Below are positions 1-6,796 of a stretch of DNA of 30,180 bases, piece after piece; position 1 is the first letter of the stretch, and every line of letters starts with the position of its first letter. The stretch spans positions 1-30,180 of the forward strand of contig DZCQ01000013.1 in NCBI GenBank assembly GCA_022730285.1. Direction: 5' to 3'. A program made the translations under genes and the position numbers. The DNA comes from Flavobacterium psychrophilum (GTDB taxonomy: Bacteria; Bacteroidota; Bacteroidia; Flavobacteriales; Flavobacteriaceae). The notes beneath the pieces are model-generated. The model was given only the letters and a program-made list of their open reading frames with translations. It searched no databases and had not been told where the DNA came from.

Positions 1-632
1 GTAATAATTGGGCTTACAGGCAACTTGATATGTCGCAGGATTGGTTTCATCAAGACAATCAATATTACAATAGCAACTTTAGTTCACTTCAAAACTTTAT
101 TACATTAAAGAGTAATGTTACTTTTGGTCCAAGTAATGTAGGCTATGTTGCATTTAATGATATGTATCAAATTAAGTATTTAAGATCAAGTAGTACACAA
201 GTAGGTTTTGTTGTTAAATATACACCCAAGCCAAACGATCAAAGACCTAATCTTTTAGCAGATGAAGAATCCAATCCTGCATTTGATACCTACGGCTATC
301 ATCAAAAAGATTATAACATATACACTTGGGCTTTATTCTCACAAATTGATATGAAATTGAGTGTTTGTGGTGCTTTAAATATAAACAATGGAAATTTGAT
401 AAATGATTCTTTGATTATTTATCCAAATCCAGCTTCAGAAGTTTTAAACATACAAATAAATGATGCAATTATGGAATTTGAAGTGTCTATTTTTAATGAA
501 ATAGGACAAAAAATATTGGACTCTAAAAACAAAAAACAAATCGATATAAGTAATCTTCAAAATGAAATTTATTTTGTTACAGTGCAAACTAGCGAACAAA
601 GAATTACAAAAAAAATCGTAAAAATTAAGTAA
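1..632 (+). CDS. T9SS type A sorting domain protein, 5'-truncated (partial)
   Basis: The frame is open from the left edge (codons from base 3, reading N-N-W-A-Y before the first Met at 30), so the true start lies outside the window. The last 70 or so residues look like a type A sorting domain of the type IX secretion system: an IYPNPASE motif, then short beta-strand blocks, DISNLQNEIYFV, and a basic end (KKIVKIK). In Bacteroidota such domains direct a Sec-exported protein through the outer membrane and are then cleaved or linked to the surface. The part before it is rich in Tyr, Asn and aromatic residues and has no motif I recognise, so the catalytic or binding role is unknown. The sorting-domain call is firm and the rest is open. 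Confidence 0.85.
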   Translation, partial: NNWAYRQLDMSQDWFHQDNQYYNSNFSSLQNFITLKSNVTFGPSNVGYVAFNDMYQIKYLRSSSTQVGFVVKYTPKPNDQRPNLLADEESNPAFDTYGYHQKDYNIYTWALFSQIDMKLSVCGALNINNGNLINDSLIIYPNPASEVLNIQINDAIMEFEVSIFNEIGQKILDSKNKKQIDISNLQNEIYFVTVQTSEQRITKKIVKIK

Positions 633-837
633 AAAACATAGCATTTTTTATTACCTTTGGTATGAAAAAGCTATAACCAACTATTCTCTAGGGCTAATTA
701 TAGCTAAATTTAACACCAGAAGACGATTTACATAATATTGACTAATAGCTAGTTAAGTATATTTTTAGATTTATCCTTCTCTTTTTTATTGAAACTAAAA
801 TTGATTAATAAAAAGAAAATTATTGAAAATAAAATCT

Positions 838-845
838 TACATTTG
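838..845 (+). promoter_or_regulatory. Putative -7 box (TACATTTG) upstream of the 922-4095 cassette
   Basis: TACATTTG matches the Bacteroidota -7 consensus TAnnTTTG exactly and lies about 77 bases before the first start codon of the cassette. No good TTTG -33 element sits at the usual spacing, so the promoter may be weak or activator-dependent. This is inference from the consensus only. Confidence 0.4.
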
Positions 846-869
846 TTTATCAAAGTATTTTTTGATAAA
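846..869. promoter_or_regulatory. Inverted repeat next to the -7 box, possible operator
   Basis: TTTATCAAA (846-854) and TTTGATAAA (861-869) are perfect inverted repeats separated by six bases. They directly abut the TACATTTG box, so the expected transcription start falls inside the repeat. This placement suits a repressor operator, or a short 5' hairpin on the mRNA. There is no T-tract, so a terminator is unlikely. The regulator is not identified. Confidence 0.4.
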
Positions 870-921
870 AAGTAAATTGTCCAAAAAATACTAAAAAATA
901 AAATTATTCGTTATAAAATAA

Positions 922-1326
922 ATGAGAAACATTTTACAAATATTTATAATTACTTTTTACTCGTTTGGAACGATTTTTTTACCAATGGGTAATTTTTCTG
1001 TAATTGGAGATTTACCTAAAATGTATGACCATTGTAAGGCAACAGAAGATAAAGATATGACTGCTTTAGATTTTCTCACTGACCATTTGATAAACATTGA
1101 TAGTTTATTTGATAAACACGATAATGGTGATGAACAAAAACCACACAAAAGTATTGACTTAACAATTCATCATATCACTAATATAGTTTTTCAAGAAATA
1201 AATAATATAGAATTCAAATCAAGTAAAATCATTATTTCAAATGCGGTTTTAATTCCAGATTATGAAAATTCTATCTATTCTCACAATCCAATTTCTTCAA
1301 TTTTTCGACCTCCTATTTTTGCATAA
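922..1326 (+). CDS. Small exported or membrane-anchored His/Asp-rich protein, possibly linked to metal resistance
   Basis: This 134-residue protein starts with a hydrophobic stretch (residues about 3-22, ending near FLPMGNF) that could be a signal peptide or anchor. The middle is rich in His, Asp, Glu and Lys (DHCKATEDKD, then DKHDNGDEQKPHKS) with one Cys. From memory, close relatives are annotated as hypothetical proteins near CzcC/CzcA-type heavy-metal efflux genes in Bacteroidota; no efflux genes are visible here. The polar His/Asp segment could bind a metal ion, but no classical metal motif is present. It is first in a same-strand run with the PepSY-like, DUF347 and PAP2 genes, 69 bases before the next start. 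Being a gene is well supported; the function is not known. Confidence 0.75.
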   Translation: MRNILQIFIITFYSFGTIFLPMGNFSVIGDLPKMYDHCKATEDKDMTALDFLTDHLINIDSLFDKHDNGDEQKPHKSIDLTIHHITNIVFQEINNIEFKSSKIIISNAVLIPDYENSIYSHNPISSIFRPPIFA

Positions 1327-1340
1327 TTTAACTCAGTTAA

Positions 1341-1356
1341 TCCTTTTTAAAAAGGA
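1341..1356. repeat. 16-base perfect palindrome between the first two cassette genes
   Basis: TCCTTTTTAAAAAGGA is its own reverse complement. It lies 15 bases after the stop of the small His/Asp-rich gene and 40 bases before the PepSY-like start. It could be a weak transcription attenuator, a protein-binding site, or chance in AT-rich DNA. Confidence 0.35.
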
Positions 1357-1395
1357 GAACAAGACTTTTATTAAATTTTAAATTATTCAAAAAAA

Positions 1396-1818
1396 ATGAA
1401 AAATATATTTTTCGTTGCATTGGCTATTGTATGTAGTTCAGCAACAATTTCTGCACAAAGTAAAGCACCAAAAGAAGTAGAAACAGCTTTTTACTCAAAA
1501 TTTCCAAAAGCAACTAAAGTAAAGTGGGATAAAGAAAATGCTACCGAGTACGAAGCAAGTTTTACAGAAAACAATGTAAAACATTCAGCTAATTATAGTA
1601 GTAAAGGCGAATGGTTAGAAACCGAAAGTCCCACAACTTTTGTACAACTTCCTGCAAAAGTTCAAAACACATTCAATACTTCTCACAAAGGAGCAAAAAT
1701 AAAAGCGGTTGCCAAAATAGAAAACAATAAAGGCGAAACGCAATACGAAATTGAAGTTAAAAAGGGCTTAAAAACAGTTGAGTATTTTTATAATCAAGAG
1801 GGTAAATTAGTTCAATAA
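1396..1818 (+). CDS. PepSY-like periplasmic protein (DUF2874 type)
   Basis: A 140-residue protein with a clear Sec signal peptide (residues 1 to about 20, ending TISAQS). The mature part contains two copies of a PepSY-like fold unit: residues about 25-75 (PKEVETAFYSKFPKA, KVKWDKE, YSSKGEWLETE) and about 82-140 (LPAKVQNTF, YEIEVKKG, YNQEGKLVQ). In this family (PF11396, 'putative beta-lactamase-inhibitor-like, PepSY-like') each unit begins with an amphipathic helix and ends with a strand carrying a G-(E/K)-(W/L) turn. No enzymatic residues are known, and such proteins are thought to bind ligands or inhibit partners in the periplasm. The position directly upstream of two membrane proteins and a PAP2 phosphatase suggests a shared envelope role. 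The start ATG follows an A-rich leader. Family call good, role unknown. Confidence 0.85.
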   Translation: MKNIFFVALAIVCSSATISAQSKAPKEVETAFYSKFPKATKVKWDKENATEYEASFTENNVKHSANYSSKGEWLETESPTTFVQLPAKVQNTFNTSHKGAKIKAVAKIENNKGETQYEIEVKKGLKTVEYFYNQEGKLVQ

Positions 1819-1826
1819 TTAATCAC

Positions 1827-1857
1827 AGCGAGCAAATCAAAAGTTGATTTGCTCGCT
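1827..1857. promoter_or_regulatory. 14-bp hairpin just before the first DUF347 start
   Basis: The arms at 1827-1840 and 1844-1857 (core GCGAGCAAATCAA) pair perfectly around a three-base loop, 9 bases after the PepSY-like stop and 13 bases before the ATG at 1871. No T-run follows, so it is not a standard terminator. In the mRNA it could pause polymerase, protect the upstream message or mask the initiation region of the membrane gene. Confidence 0.55.
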
Positions 1858-1870
1858 TAATTATAAAAAT

Positions 1871-2620
1871 ATGGAAACAAAAAACATAAACAAAATAGCT
1901 GAAATAACATTATTATTTTGGCTTATGAAAATAGTCGCAACAACACTTGGCGAAACCTTGGGCGATTTTATTTCTATGACTTTAAACTTGGGATATTCAA
2001 CAGGAATTGCAATAACATTAGTTTTCTTTATTGTACTTTTATACATCCAATTAAAAACAGTAAATTATAAACCCATAGCATTTTGGCTTGTAATTATTGC
2101 AACCACAACGCTCGGAACTGAAATCTCCGATTTTATAGACCGAAGTCTAAATTTAGGTTATACAATAGGAAGTTTGATATTACTTATCGGTTTGCTCCTA
2201 ACTTTGTTTTTATGGTACAAAAAATATAATAATCTAACTGTTAGTCCAATAATCGAAAACAAAAAAGAAATTTACTTTTGGATTGCGGTTCTTTTTTCTA
2301 ATAGTCTTGGCACAGCATTTGGCGATTATTTGAGCGATGTTATTGGTTTTACATATCTTCAAGGTGCATTAATTACAGCTACAATTATTGTTTTTGTAAT
2401 CTTGCTACACTATTTTACAAAACTAAACGAAGCCTTATTGTTTTGGTTAGCATTTGTATTTACTCGCCCATTTGGTGCTACATTTGGCGATTTTTTAACC
2501 AAACCAATCACAAAAGGTGGTTTAGATTTAGGTACATTACAAGCATCAATAGTTTCTATAATTATAATGCTTTTCCTTATTTATTATTCTCATAAAAAAA
2601 TAGAAACTAATTCAAATTAA
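1871..2620 (+). CDS. DUF347-repeat integral membrane protein (COG4705 type), copy 1
   Basis: 249 residues from the ATG at 1871. An in-frame TTG at 1844 would add nine residues but lies inside a strong hairpin, and the ATG has the A-rich leader seen at other starts here. The protein is four tandem units of about 55-65 residues, each a pair of hydrophobic helices. The units begin at Phe-Trp 16-17, 71-72, 136-137 and 191-192, and each is followed by a Gly-rich turn with an acidic residue (LGETLGD, LGTEISD, LGTAFGD, FGATFGD). Eight membrane segments are predicted. This is the 'repeat of unknown function' DUF347 (PF03988). Conserved Gly and Asp inside the helices suggest a transporter or channel fold, but no substrate is known to me. 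The stop is one base before the next gene, so the two are surely co-transcribed. Confidence 0.85.
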   Translation: METKNINKIAEITLLFWLMKIVATTLGETLGDFISMTLNLGYSTGIAITLVFFIVLLYIQLKTVNYKPIAFWLVIIATTTLGTEISDFIDRSLNLGYTIGSLILLIGLLLTLFLWYKKYNNLTVSPIIENKKEIYFWIAVLFSNSLGTAFGDYLSDVIGFTYLQGALITATIIVFVILLHYFTKLNEALLFWLAFVFTRPFGATFGDFLTKPITKGGLDLGTLQASIVSIIIMLFLIYYSHKKIETNSN

Positions 2621-2621
2621 A

Positions 2622-3338
2622 ATGAAACACATACCAAAAATAAATTTCATCTATTGGGTGCTAATGATAATCGCTACCACAACAGGCGAAATTGTAGGCA
2701 ATTATATTTCAAGAGATTTAGGTTTAGGTTACAAAATTGGTTCAATACTACTAGTAACAACTTTTGTATCTGCAATTCTATATTCTATTCTAACCAAAAA
2801 ATTTAATCAATTATTTTATTGGTTTCTTATTATTCTTGGCAATATTGGCGGTACAAATATTGCCGATTTAATTTGCATTGACCTAAATTTAGGAACTATT
2901 TATGGTTCATTATTAGTCATTTTTGCGTTTTTGATGATTTTATTAGCTATAAAAATAATATCAAAAAAGAAAAGTGTAATTACTGATATGAAAATTGAAT
3001 TTCTATATTGGTTTGCTATACTAACATCAAGTACATTTGGCACAACATCGGGCGATTTTTTGTCTAACGATACACCTCTCGGAGCAGATGGCGGTACAAT
3101 TTTATTGATTGCATTATTGATAGTTTCAATTCTATTATTACGTTTCAAACAAATTTCAAAAGATTTATTTTATTGGTTAGCAATAATCATAATTCACCCA
3201 ATTGGTGCCACTTTTGGAAATTATATTTCTAAACCAGCAGGGCTAAATTTTGGAAATGTTTACACAAGTATATTTCTAATTATTCTTTTTTCAATAGTTT
3301 ATAACATTAATCAAAAAACTAAAAATGAAATCAAATAA
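2622..3338 (+). CDS. DUF347-repeat integral membrane protein, copy 2
   Basis: 238 residues, a diverged paralogue of the preceding gene. It again has four two-helix units, beginning at Tyr-Trp 11-12, 66-67, 129-130 and 184-185. The acidic/amide turn is kept in every unit (GEIVGN, GTNIAD, GTTSGD, GATFGN), but units 1 and 4 carry Asn where copy 1 has Asp. Unit 4 of both proteins shares a Pro-x-Gly-Ala-Thr-Phe-Gly motif, so the copies correspond unit by unit and probably arose by whole-gene duplication. They may form a heteromeric complex. The gene overlaps the start of the PAP2 gene by 14 bases, indicating translational coupling. Function unknown. Confidence 0.85.
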   Translation: MKHIPKINFIYWVLMIIATTTGEIVGNYISRDLGLGYKIGSILLVTTFVSAILYSILTKKFNQLFYWFLIILGNIGGTNIADLICIDLNLGTIYGSLLVIFAFLMILLAIKIISKKKSVITDMKIEFLYWFAILTSSTFGTTSGDFLSNDTPLGADGGTILLIALLIVSILLLRFKQISKDLFYWLAIIIIHPIGATFGNYISKPAGLNFGNVYTSIFLIILFSIVYNINQKTKNEIK

Positions 3339-4095
3339 ATATAAAATTATAACTTTAATTTTTGCTTTCTGTTCTTACTATTCTAACGCACAACAATTAC
3401 AACAAAAAGATAGTTTAAAAAATACTAAAACAGAAAATCTAAAATTCAAATACAAACAACTCATTATTCCAACAGCATTAATGGCTTATGGAATTATAGG
3501 AATTGAGAGCGATGGTTTAAAATTCATTAATTCAGGCATAAAAGAAGAAGTAAACGAAAACATAGATAAAAAAATTACGATAGATGATTTTTCACAATAT
3601 GCACCAGCACTTTCGGTTTACGCACTAAATCTTGGAGGAATAAAAGGAAAAAACAATTTGAGAGATAGAAGTATTATATTAGGAACTTCTTATTTATTAA
3701 TAGGAAGCTCGGTTTATGCCTTAAAAAATAGCACAAAAATAGAAAGACCCGACCATAGTGGTTTCAATTCATTTCCGTCAGGACATACTGCAACTGCTTT
3801 TGCAGGAGCAGAATTTTTATGGCAAGAGTACAAAGACGTTTCTATATGGTATGGTATTTCAGGCTATTTAGTTGCAACAGGAACAGGTGCATTTCGCATT
3901 TATAATGATAAACATTGGCTTACAGATGTTGCCATGGGTGCAGGAATAGGTATTTTATGCACCAAAATTGCTTATTGGATTTTTCCATATATTGATAATC
4001 ATATTTTTAAATCTAAAAAGAATTTAAGTTCCGCAATGGTAACACCATTTTACAATGGTAATCAGATGGGGTTAGGAATGGTTATAAAAGAGTAA
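3325..4095 (+). CDS. PAP2-family phosphatase with signal peptide
   Basis: 256 residues with an N-terminal signal (to about SNAQQ, residues 20-24), then a membrane-spanning core. All three acid-phosphatase motifs are intact: K134-x6-R141-P142 (KNSTKIERP), PSGH at 151-154, and R191-x5-H197-x3-D201 (the second His is the nucleophile in this family). PAP2 enzymes remove phosphate from lipid phosphates or diphosphates, for example undecaprenyl diphosphate, phosphatidic acid or lipid A, usually on the periplasmic face. The substrate cannot be read from the sequence. The gene starts inside the end of the second DUF347 gene and is last in the cassette. Its C-terminal tail (about 230-256) is short and polar. 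Confidence 0.9.
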   Translation: MKSNKYKIITLIFAFCSYYSNAQQLQQKDSLKNTKTENLKFKYKQLIIPTALMAYGIIGIESDGLKFINSGIKEEVNENIDKKITIDDFSQYAPALSVYALNLGGIKGKNNLRDRSIILGTSYLLIGSSVYALKNSTKIERPDHSGFNSFPSGHTATAFAGAEFLWQEYKDVSIWYGISGYLVATGTGAFRIYNDKHWLTDVAMGAGIGILCTKIAYWIFPYIDNHIFKSKKNLSSAMVTPFYNGNQMGLGMVIKE

Positions 4096-4296
4096 GATAA
4101 AACTTAACTTAATGGTATTGAAATGGAGGGTGAAATCCTTTTTTTTTATTTTTTTGGCAAAAAAGATTATTTCAAAAAAATTCGTTTTCAAAGAAATTCA
4201 GTAAATTTTATTTGAAACAAATAGCCCTCCTTTTAGTTTACGGAGAACACCCAAATATTAATTTTGTTACTGATTATAAAAATTTAGCCCTAAATA
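4096..4296. other. Intergenic boundary between convergent gene sets
   Basis: 200 bases between the cassette's PAP2 stop and the kdsC-like stop on the other strand. It holds a T-rich tract at about 4140-4155 after a short GGA/TCC arm, which may end plus-strand transcription. On the minus strand a weak CTCC/GGAG hairpin lies near 4226-4250. No gene is seen. Confidence 0.4.
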
Positions 4297-4824
4297 CTAA
4301 TCTAGTTTTCCGTTAAACTGCAAATTCCATTTGTTTTGAACTTTCATTACTTGCTCTATAACTTCTCTAACAGCTCCTTGCCCTCCATTTATGTGGGAAA
4401 TGTATTTGGATATTTTTTTTATTTCTGGAGTTGCGTCTTGTGGGCAGGTGGGCAATCCAACAAGTTTCATGACGTGATAATCAGGAATATCATCGCCCAT
4501 ATATAATACTTGTTCTGGGTTTATAGCGTACAATTGTGTATATTCTTTAAAAACTTCTACTTTATCTGGTACCCCAAGATGAATATTGGTTATTCCTAGA
4601 TTACGAAGTCTTATTCGAACACCTTCGTTGCTTCCACCTGAAATGATGCAAACATTGTAACCAGATTCTATGGCTGCTTTCAGTGCAAATCCGTCGCGAA
4701 TATTCATTTCTCGAAGCATTTCGCCTGATGCAGATACATGTACCGTTCCATCTGTAAGTACGCCATCTACATCAAAAATGAGGGTCGTTATTTCGTTCAT
4801 TATTTCTTTATAACTCTTGCTCAT
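4297..4824 (-). CDS. kdsC: HAD-IIIA phosphatase, KdsC-like (3-deoxy-D-manno-octulosonate 8-phosphate phosphatase)
   Basis: 175 residues, the usual length for KdsC. HAD motifs are complete: motif I DVDGVLTDG at 18-26 (Asp18 nucleophile, Asp20), motif II SGG at 62-64, the conserved Lys88 in PDKVEVF, and motif IV GDDIPD at 110-115. There is no cap insertion, as in C0-type KdsC tetramers. The enzyme hydrolyses KDO-8-phosphate in the cytoplasm for lipopolysaccharide inner-core synthesis. Some members act on other sugar phosphates, so the substrate is by family inference. The start overlaps the end of the upstream DUF2520 gene by 17 bases, so they are coupled. A Met at residue 9 (4800) is an alternative start. 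The gene pair is familiar from flavobacterial genomes. Confidence 0.85.
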   Translation of the reverse strand: MSKSYKEIMNEITTLIFDVDGVLTDGTVHVSASGEMLREMNIRDGFALKAAIESGYNVCIISGGSNEGVRIRLRNLGITNIHLGVPDKVEVFKEYTQLYAINPEQVLYMGDDIPDYHVMKLVGLPTCPQDATPEIKKISKYISHINGGQGAVREVIEQVMKVQNKWNLQFNGKLD

Positions 4825-5569
4825 TATCTACTATAGATTTAGTTAATATTTGATATATTTTTTTTTGATTGGGATTGGATAAAAATTGAAGTTGCTTGTT
4901 AATTGTATTGGTATCATTTCTCTGAGCAGGGCCTGTTTGTGCTTCTGATGGAGAAATGGCTATAATTTTATTAGCCGTTTCGAGTATTAATGGTTTTAAA
5001 ATATGAAATGAAATTCCATTTTCAATACAAATGTCATTTCCTATTTTATACATATGATTTACAAAATTATTTACAAATACTGCGGCAACGTGTAAGGCTT
5101 TTCTTTGAGTAGAATTTATGGTATAAATTTCGTTTGAGATAGATTTTGCAATGCTTTCCAATGTGGTATAATCTGCATCTACTTCTGTTTCTAAACAGAG
5201 AGGAATATTTTTGAAGTCGATTTTATATTGCTTAGAAAATGTTTGCAACGGATAGAATACACCTCTTCTATTTTTGGCATTTATGATTGTTAATGGTGCT
5301 GTTCCAGAAGTATGCACTACAAATTTGTTAGTGAATGGCAAATTGTTAGATACCTCTTCTATCGCATTGTCTGAAACTGCAATTATGTACAAGTCTGCTT
5401 CTTGAATTTCATTGTAATTAGAAGTAATTTGAATAGTGTCTAAATAGGGTGAGCTAAATTTTGGCTTTCGTGAAAATAATTGTACAACCGTTCCTACTTT
5501 TCCGTTTGCAAATGCTGAAAGTAAATGCTGTGCGACACTTCCTGATCCTATAATTACTATTTTAATCAT
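4808..5569 (-). CDS. Rossmann-fold / DUF2520 domain protein
   Basis: 253 residues. The N-terminus is an NAD(P)-binding Rossmann fold with the glycine motif GSGSVAQHL at 8-16, strands ending at AVSDNAI, and VVHTSGT near 84-90. The C-terminal half (about 125-250) is helical with ALHVAAVFVNNFVNHMY, the signature region of DUF2520 (COG5495). The overall plan resembles F420-dependent NADP reductases and 6-phosphogluconate-type dehydrogenases, so it is probably an oxidoreductase of unknown substrate. It is co-transcribed with the kdsC-like gene through a 17-base overlap. A TAAATTTG box at 5574-5581 on the same strand, five bases before the ATG, would give a nearly leaderless mRNA, but no -33 element is obvious. 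Confidence 0.85.
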   Translation of the reverse strand: MIKIVIIGSGSVAQHLLSAFANGKVGTVVQLFSRKPKFSSPYLDTIQITSNYNEIQEADLYIIAVSDNAIEEVSNNLPFTNKFVVHTSGTAPLTIINAKNRRGVFYPLQTFSKQYKIDFKNIPLCLETEVDADYTTLESIAKSISNEIYTINSTQRKALHVAAVFVNNFVNHMYKIGNDICIENGISFHILKPLILETANKIIAISPSEAQTGPAQRNDTNTINKQLQFLSNPNQKKIYQILTKSIVDNEQEL

Positions 5570-5652
5570 TTTACAAATTTACTTTAAAAAGTGACTGCTA
5601 TATAAATTTTTGGTGTTAAATTTTCTGTTCTTTTTTTGAATTTTCAAGTTAT

Positions 5653-6711
5653 TTAGCTTTTTTGTTCCTTGTTAAAATACACAAGATAATAATACATTTG
5701 TTTTTCTTCGTCCCAGCCTTTTTCTACAAATTTTTCGGCACTTTCTGGGTTAATAAAGTCTAACTTTATTTGAATGTTCGTATCTAGATTAATCACATTT
5801 TTTATGCTACGTCTAGCATCGGTTACAGCGGCATTTGCAATAGGAAAGTTAGTAACATCTTCAATGCTGTACTTTTCCCCTTTGTCCACTTTGTAGCTTT
5901 TAAACTCTGATATTAAATCTGGATTTTCTAAAACTTCATTTAAAAAATTAGACTCTTCAAATTCATCATTTTTCGCAAAATAATTCACTGATCTATTCAT
6001 AAACATGACTTCTTCTTTTTTGTCTTCTGCTGGAAGGACAACTTCTTTAGCGAAATCTTGGCAAAATTTTAAATATTTTTTGGTTTTAAAATTTTCGTCC
6101 TGAAATGCATCTACCGATAGGAAGTGTTCTAGCCAGTAGCGTGCATCGTATCGATTATTATCTATGGTAAGAATTTTGTAGCCCTCTTCTTTTTTGTAAT
6201 TAAAAATAAGGCAACCTTTGTCTAATTTATTCAAATTAATACCTTGTTGTAAAATCATGGTTAGAGTCTCTTTGTTTTCTTCAATTTGAAGGAAATCTGC
6301 TTTTATTTCGCTTTTAAAAATTCCAATAGCATCAACCACATTGTTATCTATGGAAATATTGGTTAAATGTGTTACATAAACTTCACCAGTTTTTATGTGT
6401 GGATGCGAAGATTGTTCAAATAAATGTTGTGTTATTTTTTTGGAAATTTCGTGAATTTGTGTTGGATTTTGAAAAATTTGGGAAGCAAATTGATACATTT
6501 CATTGTAATCTAAATCTACTTCGTGGGTAAACAAATAATAGTTTTCTTCTTTTTCTCTAAATGGTTTAAAAAAATATTCTTTGACCAAAGGCACAATTTC
6601 ATCGTTTAATGTGTATGGTGCTTGTGATAAGAAAATAGTTTCGTTTCTGCTTTTATTTCCTACTCTGTGTATGGAAAGGCTTTCGATATGGGTATTAAAT
6701 AGGTTTATCAT
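5653..6711 (-). CDS. 37-kDa nucleoid-associated protein family (NdpA/YejK-like)
   Basis: 352 residues, matching the family length. The start MINLFNTHIESLSIHRVGN, the segment VVDAIGIFKSE near 125-135, ARYWLEHFLSV near 190-200, and the late KVDKGEKYSIEDVTNFPI block are the pattern I associate with PF04245 proteins. E. coli YejK is a nucleoid-bound protein of unclear role. The C-terminal part (about 310-350, KLDFINPESAEKFVEKGWDE) is a conserved terminal domain. It is separated from the upstream pRiA4b-like gene by 85 bases containing a minus-strand terminator, so it probably has its own promoter. Family assignment by eye, fairly sure. Confidence 0.8.
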   Translation of the reverse strand: MINLFNTHIESLSIHRVGNKSRNETIFLSQAPYTLNDEIVPLVKEYFFKPFREKEENYYLFTHEVDLDYNEMYQFASQIFQNPTQIHEISKKITQHLFEQSSHPHIKTGEVYVTHLTNISIDNNVVDAIGIFKSEIKADFLQIEENKETLTMILQQGINLNKLDKGCLIFNYKKEEGYKILTIDNNRYDARYWLEHFLSVDAFQDENFKTKKYLKFCQDFAKEVVLPAEDKKEEVMFMNRSVNYFAKNDEFEESNFLNEVLENPDLISEFKSYKVDKGEKYSIEDVTNFPIANAAVTDARRSIKNVINLDTNIQIKLDFINPESAEKFVEKGWDEEKQMYYYLVYFNKEQKS

Positions 6712-6723
6712 CTTTTTATTTTT

Positions 6724-6765
6724 TATAAAAAAACCAAGAATAAAGTGTTACATTCTCTACTCTTG
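6724..6765 (-). terminator. Intrinsic terminator, minus-strand specific
   Basis: Read on the minus strand, the arms at 6765-6756 and 6744-6735 form a 10-bp stem that needs two G-U pairs, followed by seven Ts. On the plus strand the same positions would be A-C mismatches, so the hairpin works in one direction only. It ends the transcript of the pRiA4b-like gene before the nucleoid-protein gene. Confidence 0.65.
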
Positions 6766-6796
6766 ATTTGTTTCTTAATTTGGTTTTATATTTATT

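Noticed and set aside
633..921. A short gene in the gap after the T9SS protein
   Set aside because: No frame with a plausible start, leader and length was found; only the -7 box and inverted repeat near its end are notable.
1844..1870. TTG at 1844 as the start of the first DUF347 protein
   Set aside because: It lies in the arm of a strong hairpin; the ATG at 1871 has the typical A-rich leader and starts just before the first repeat unit.
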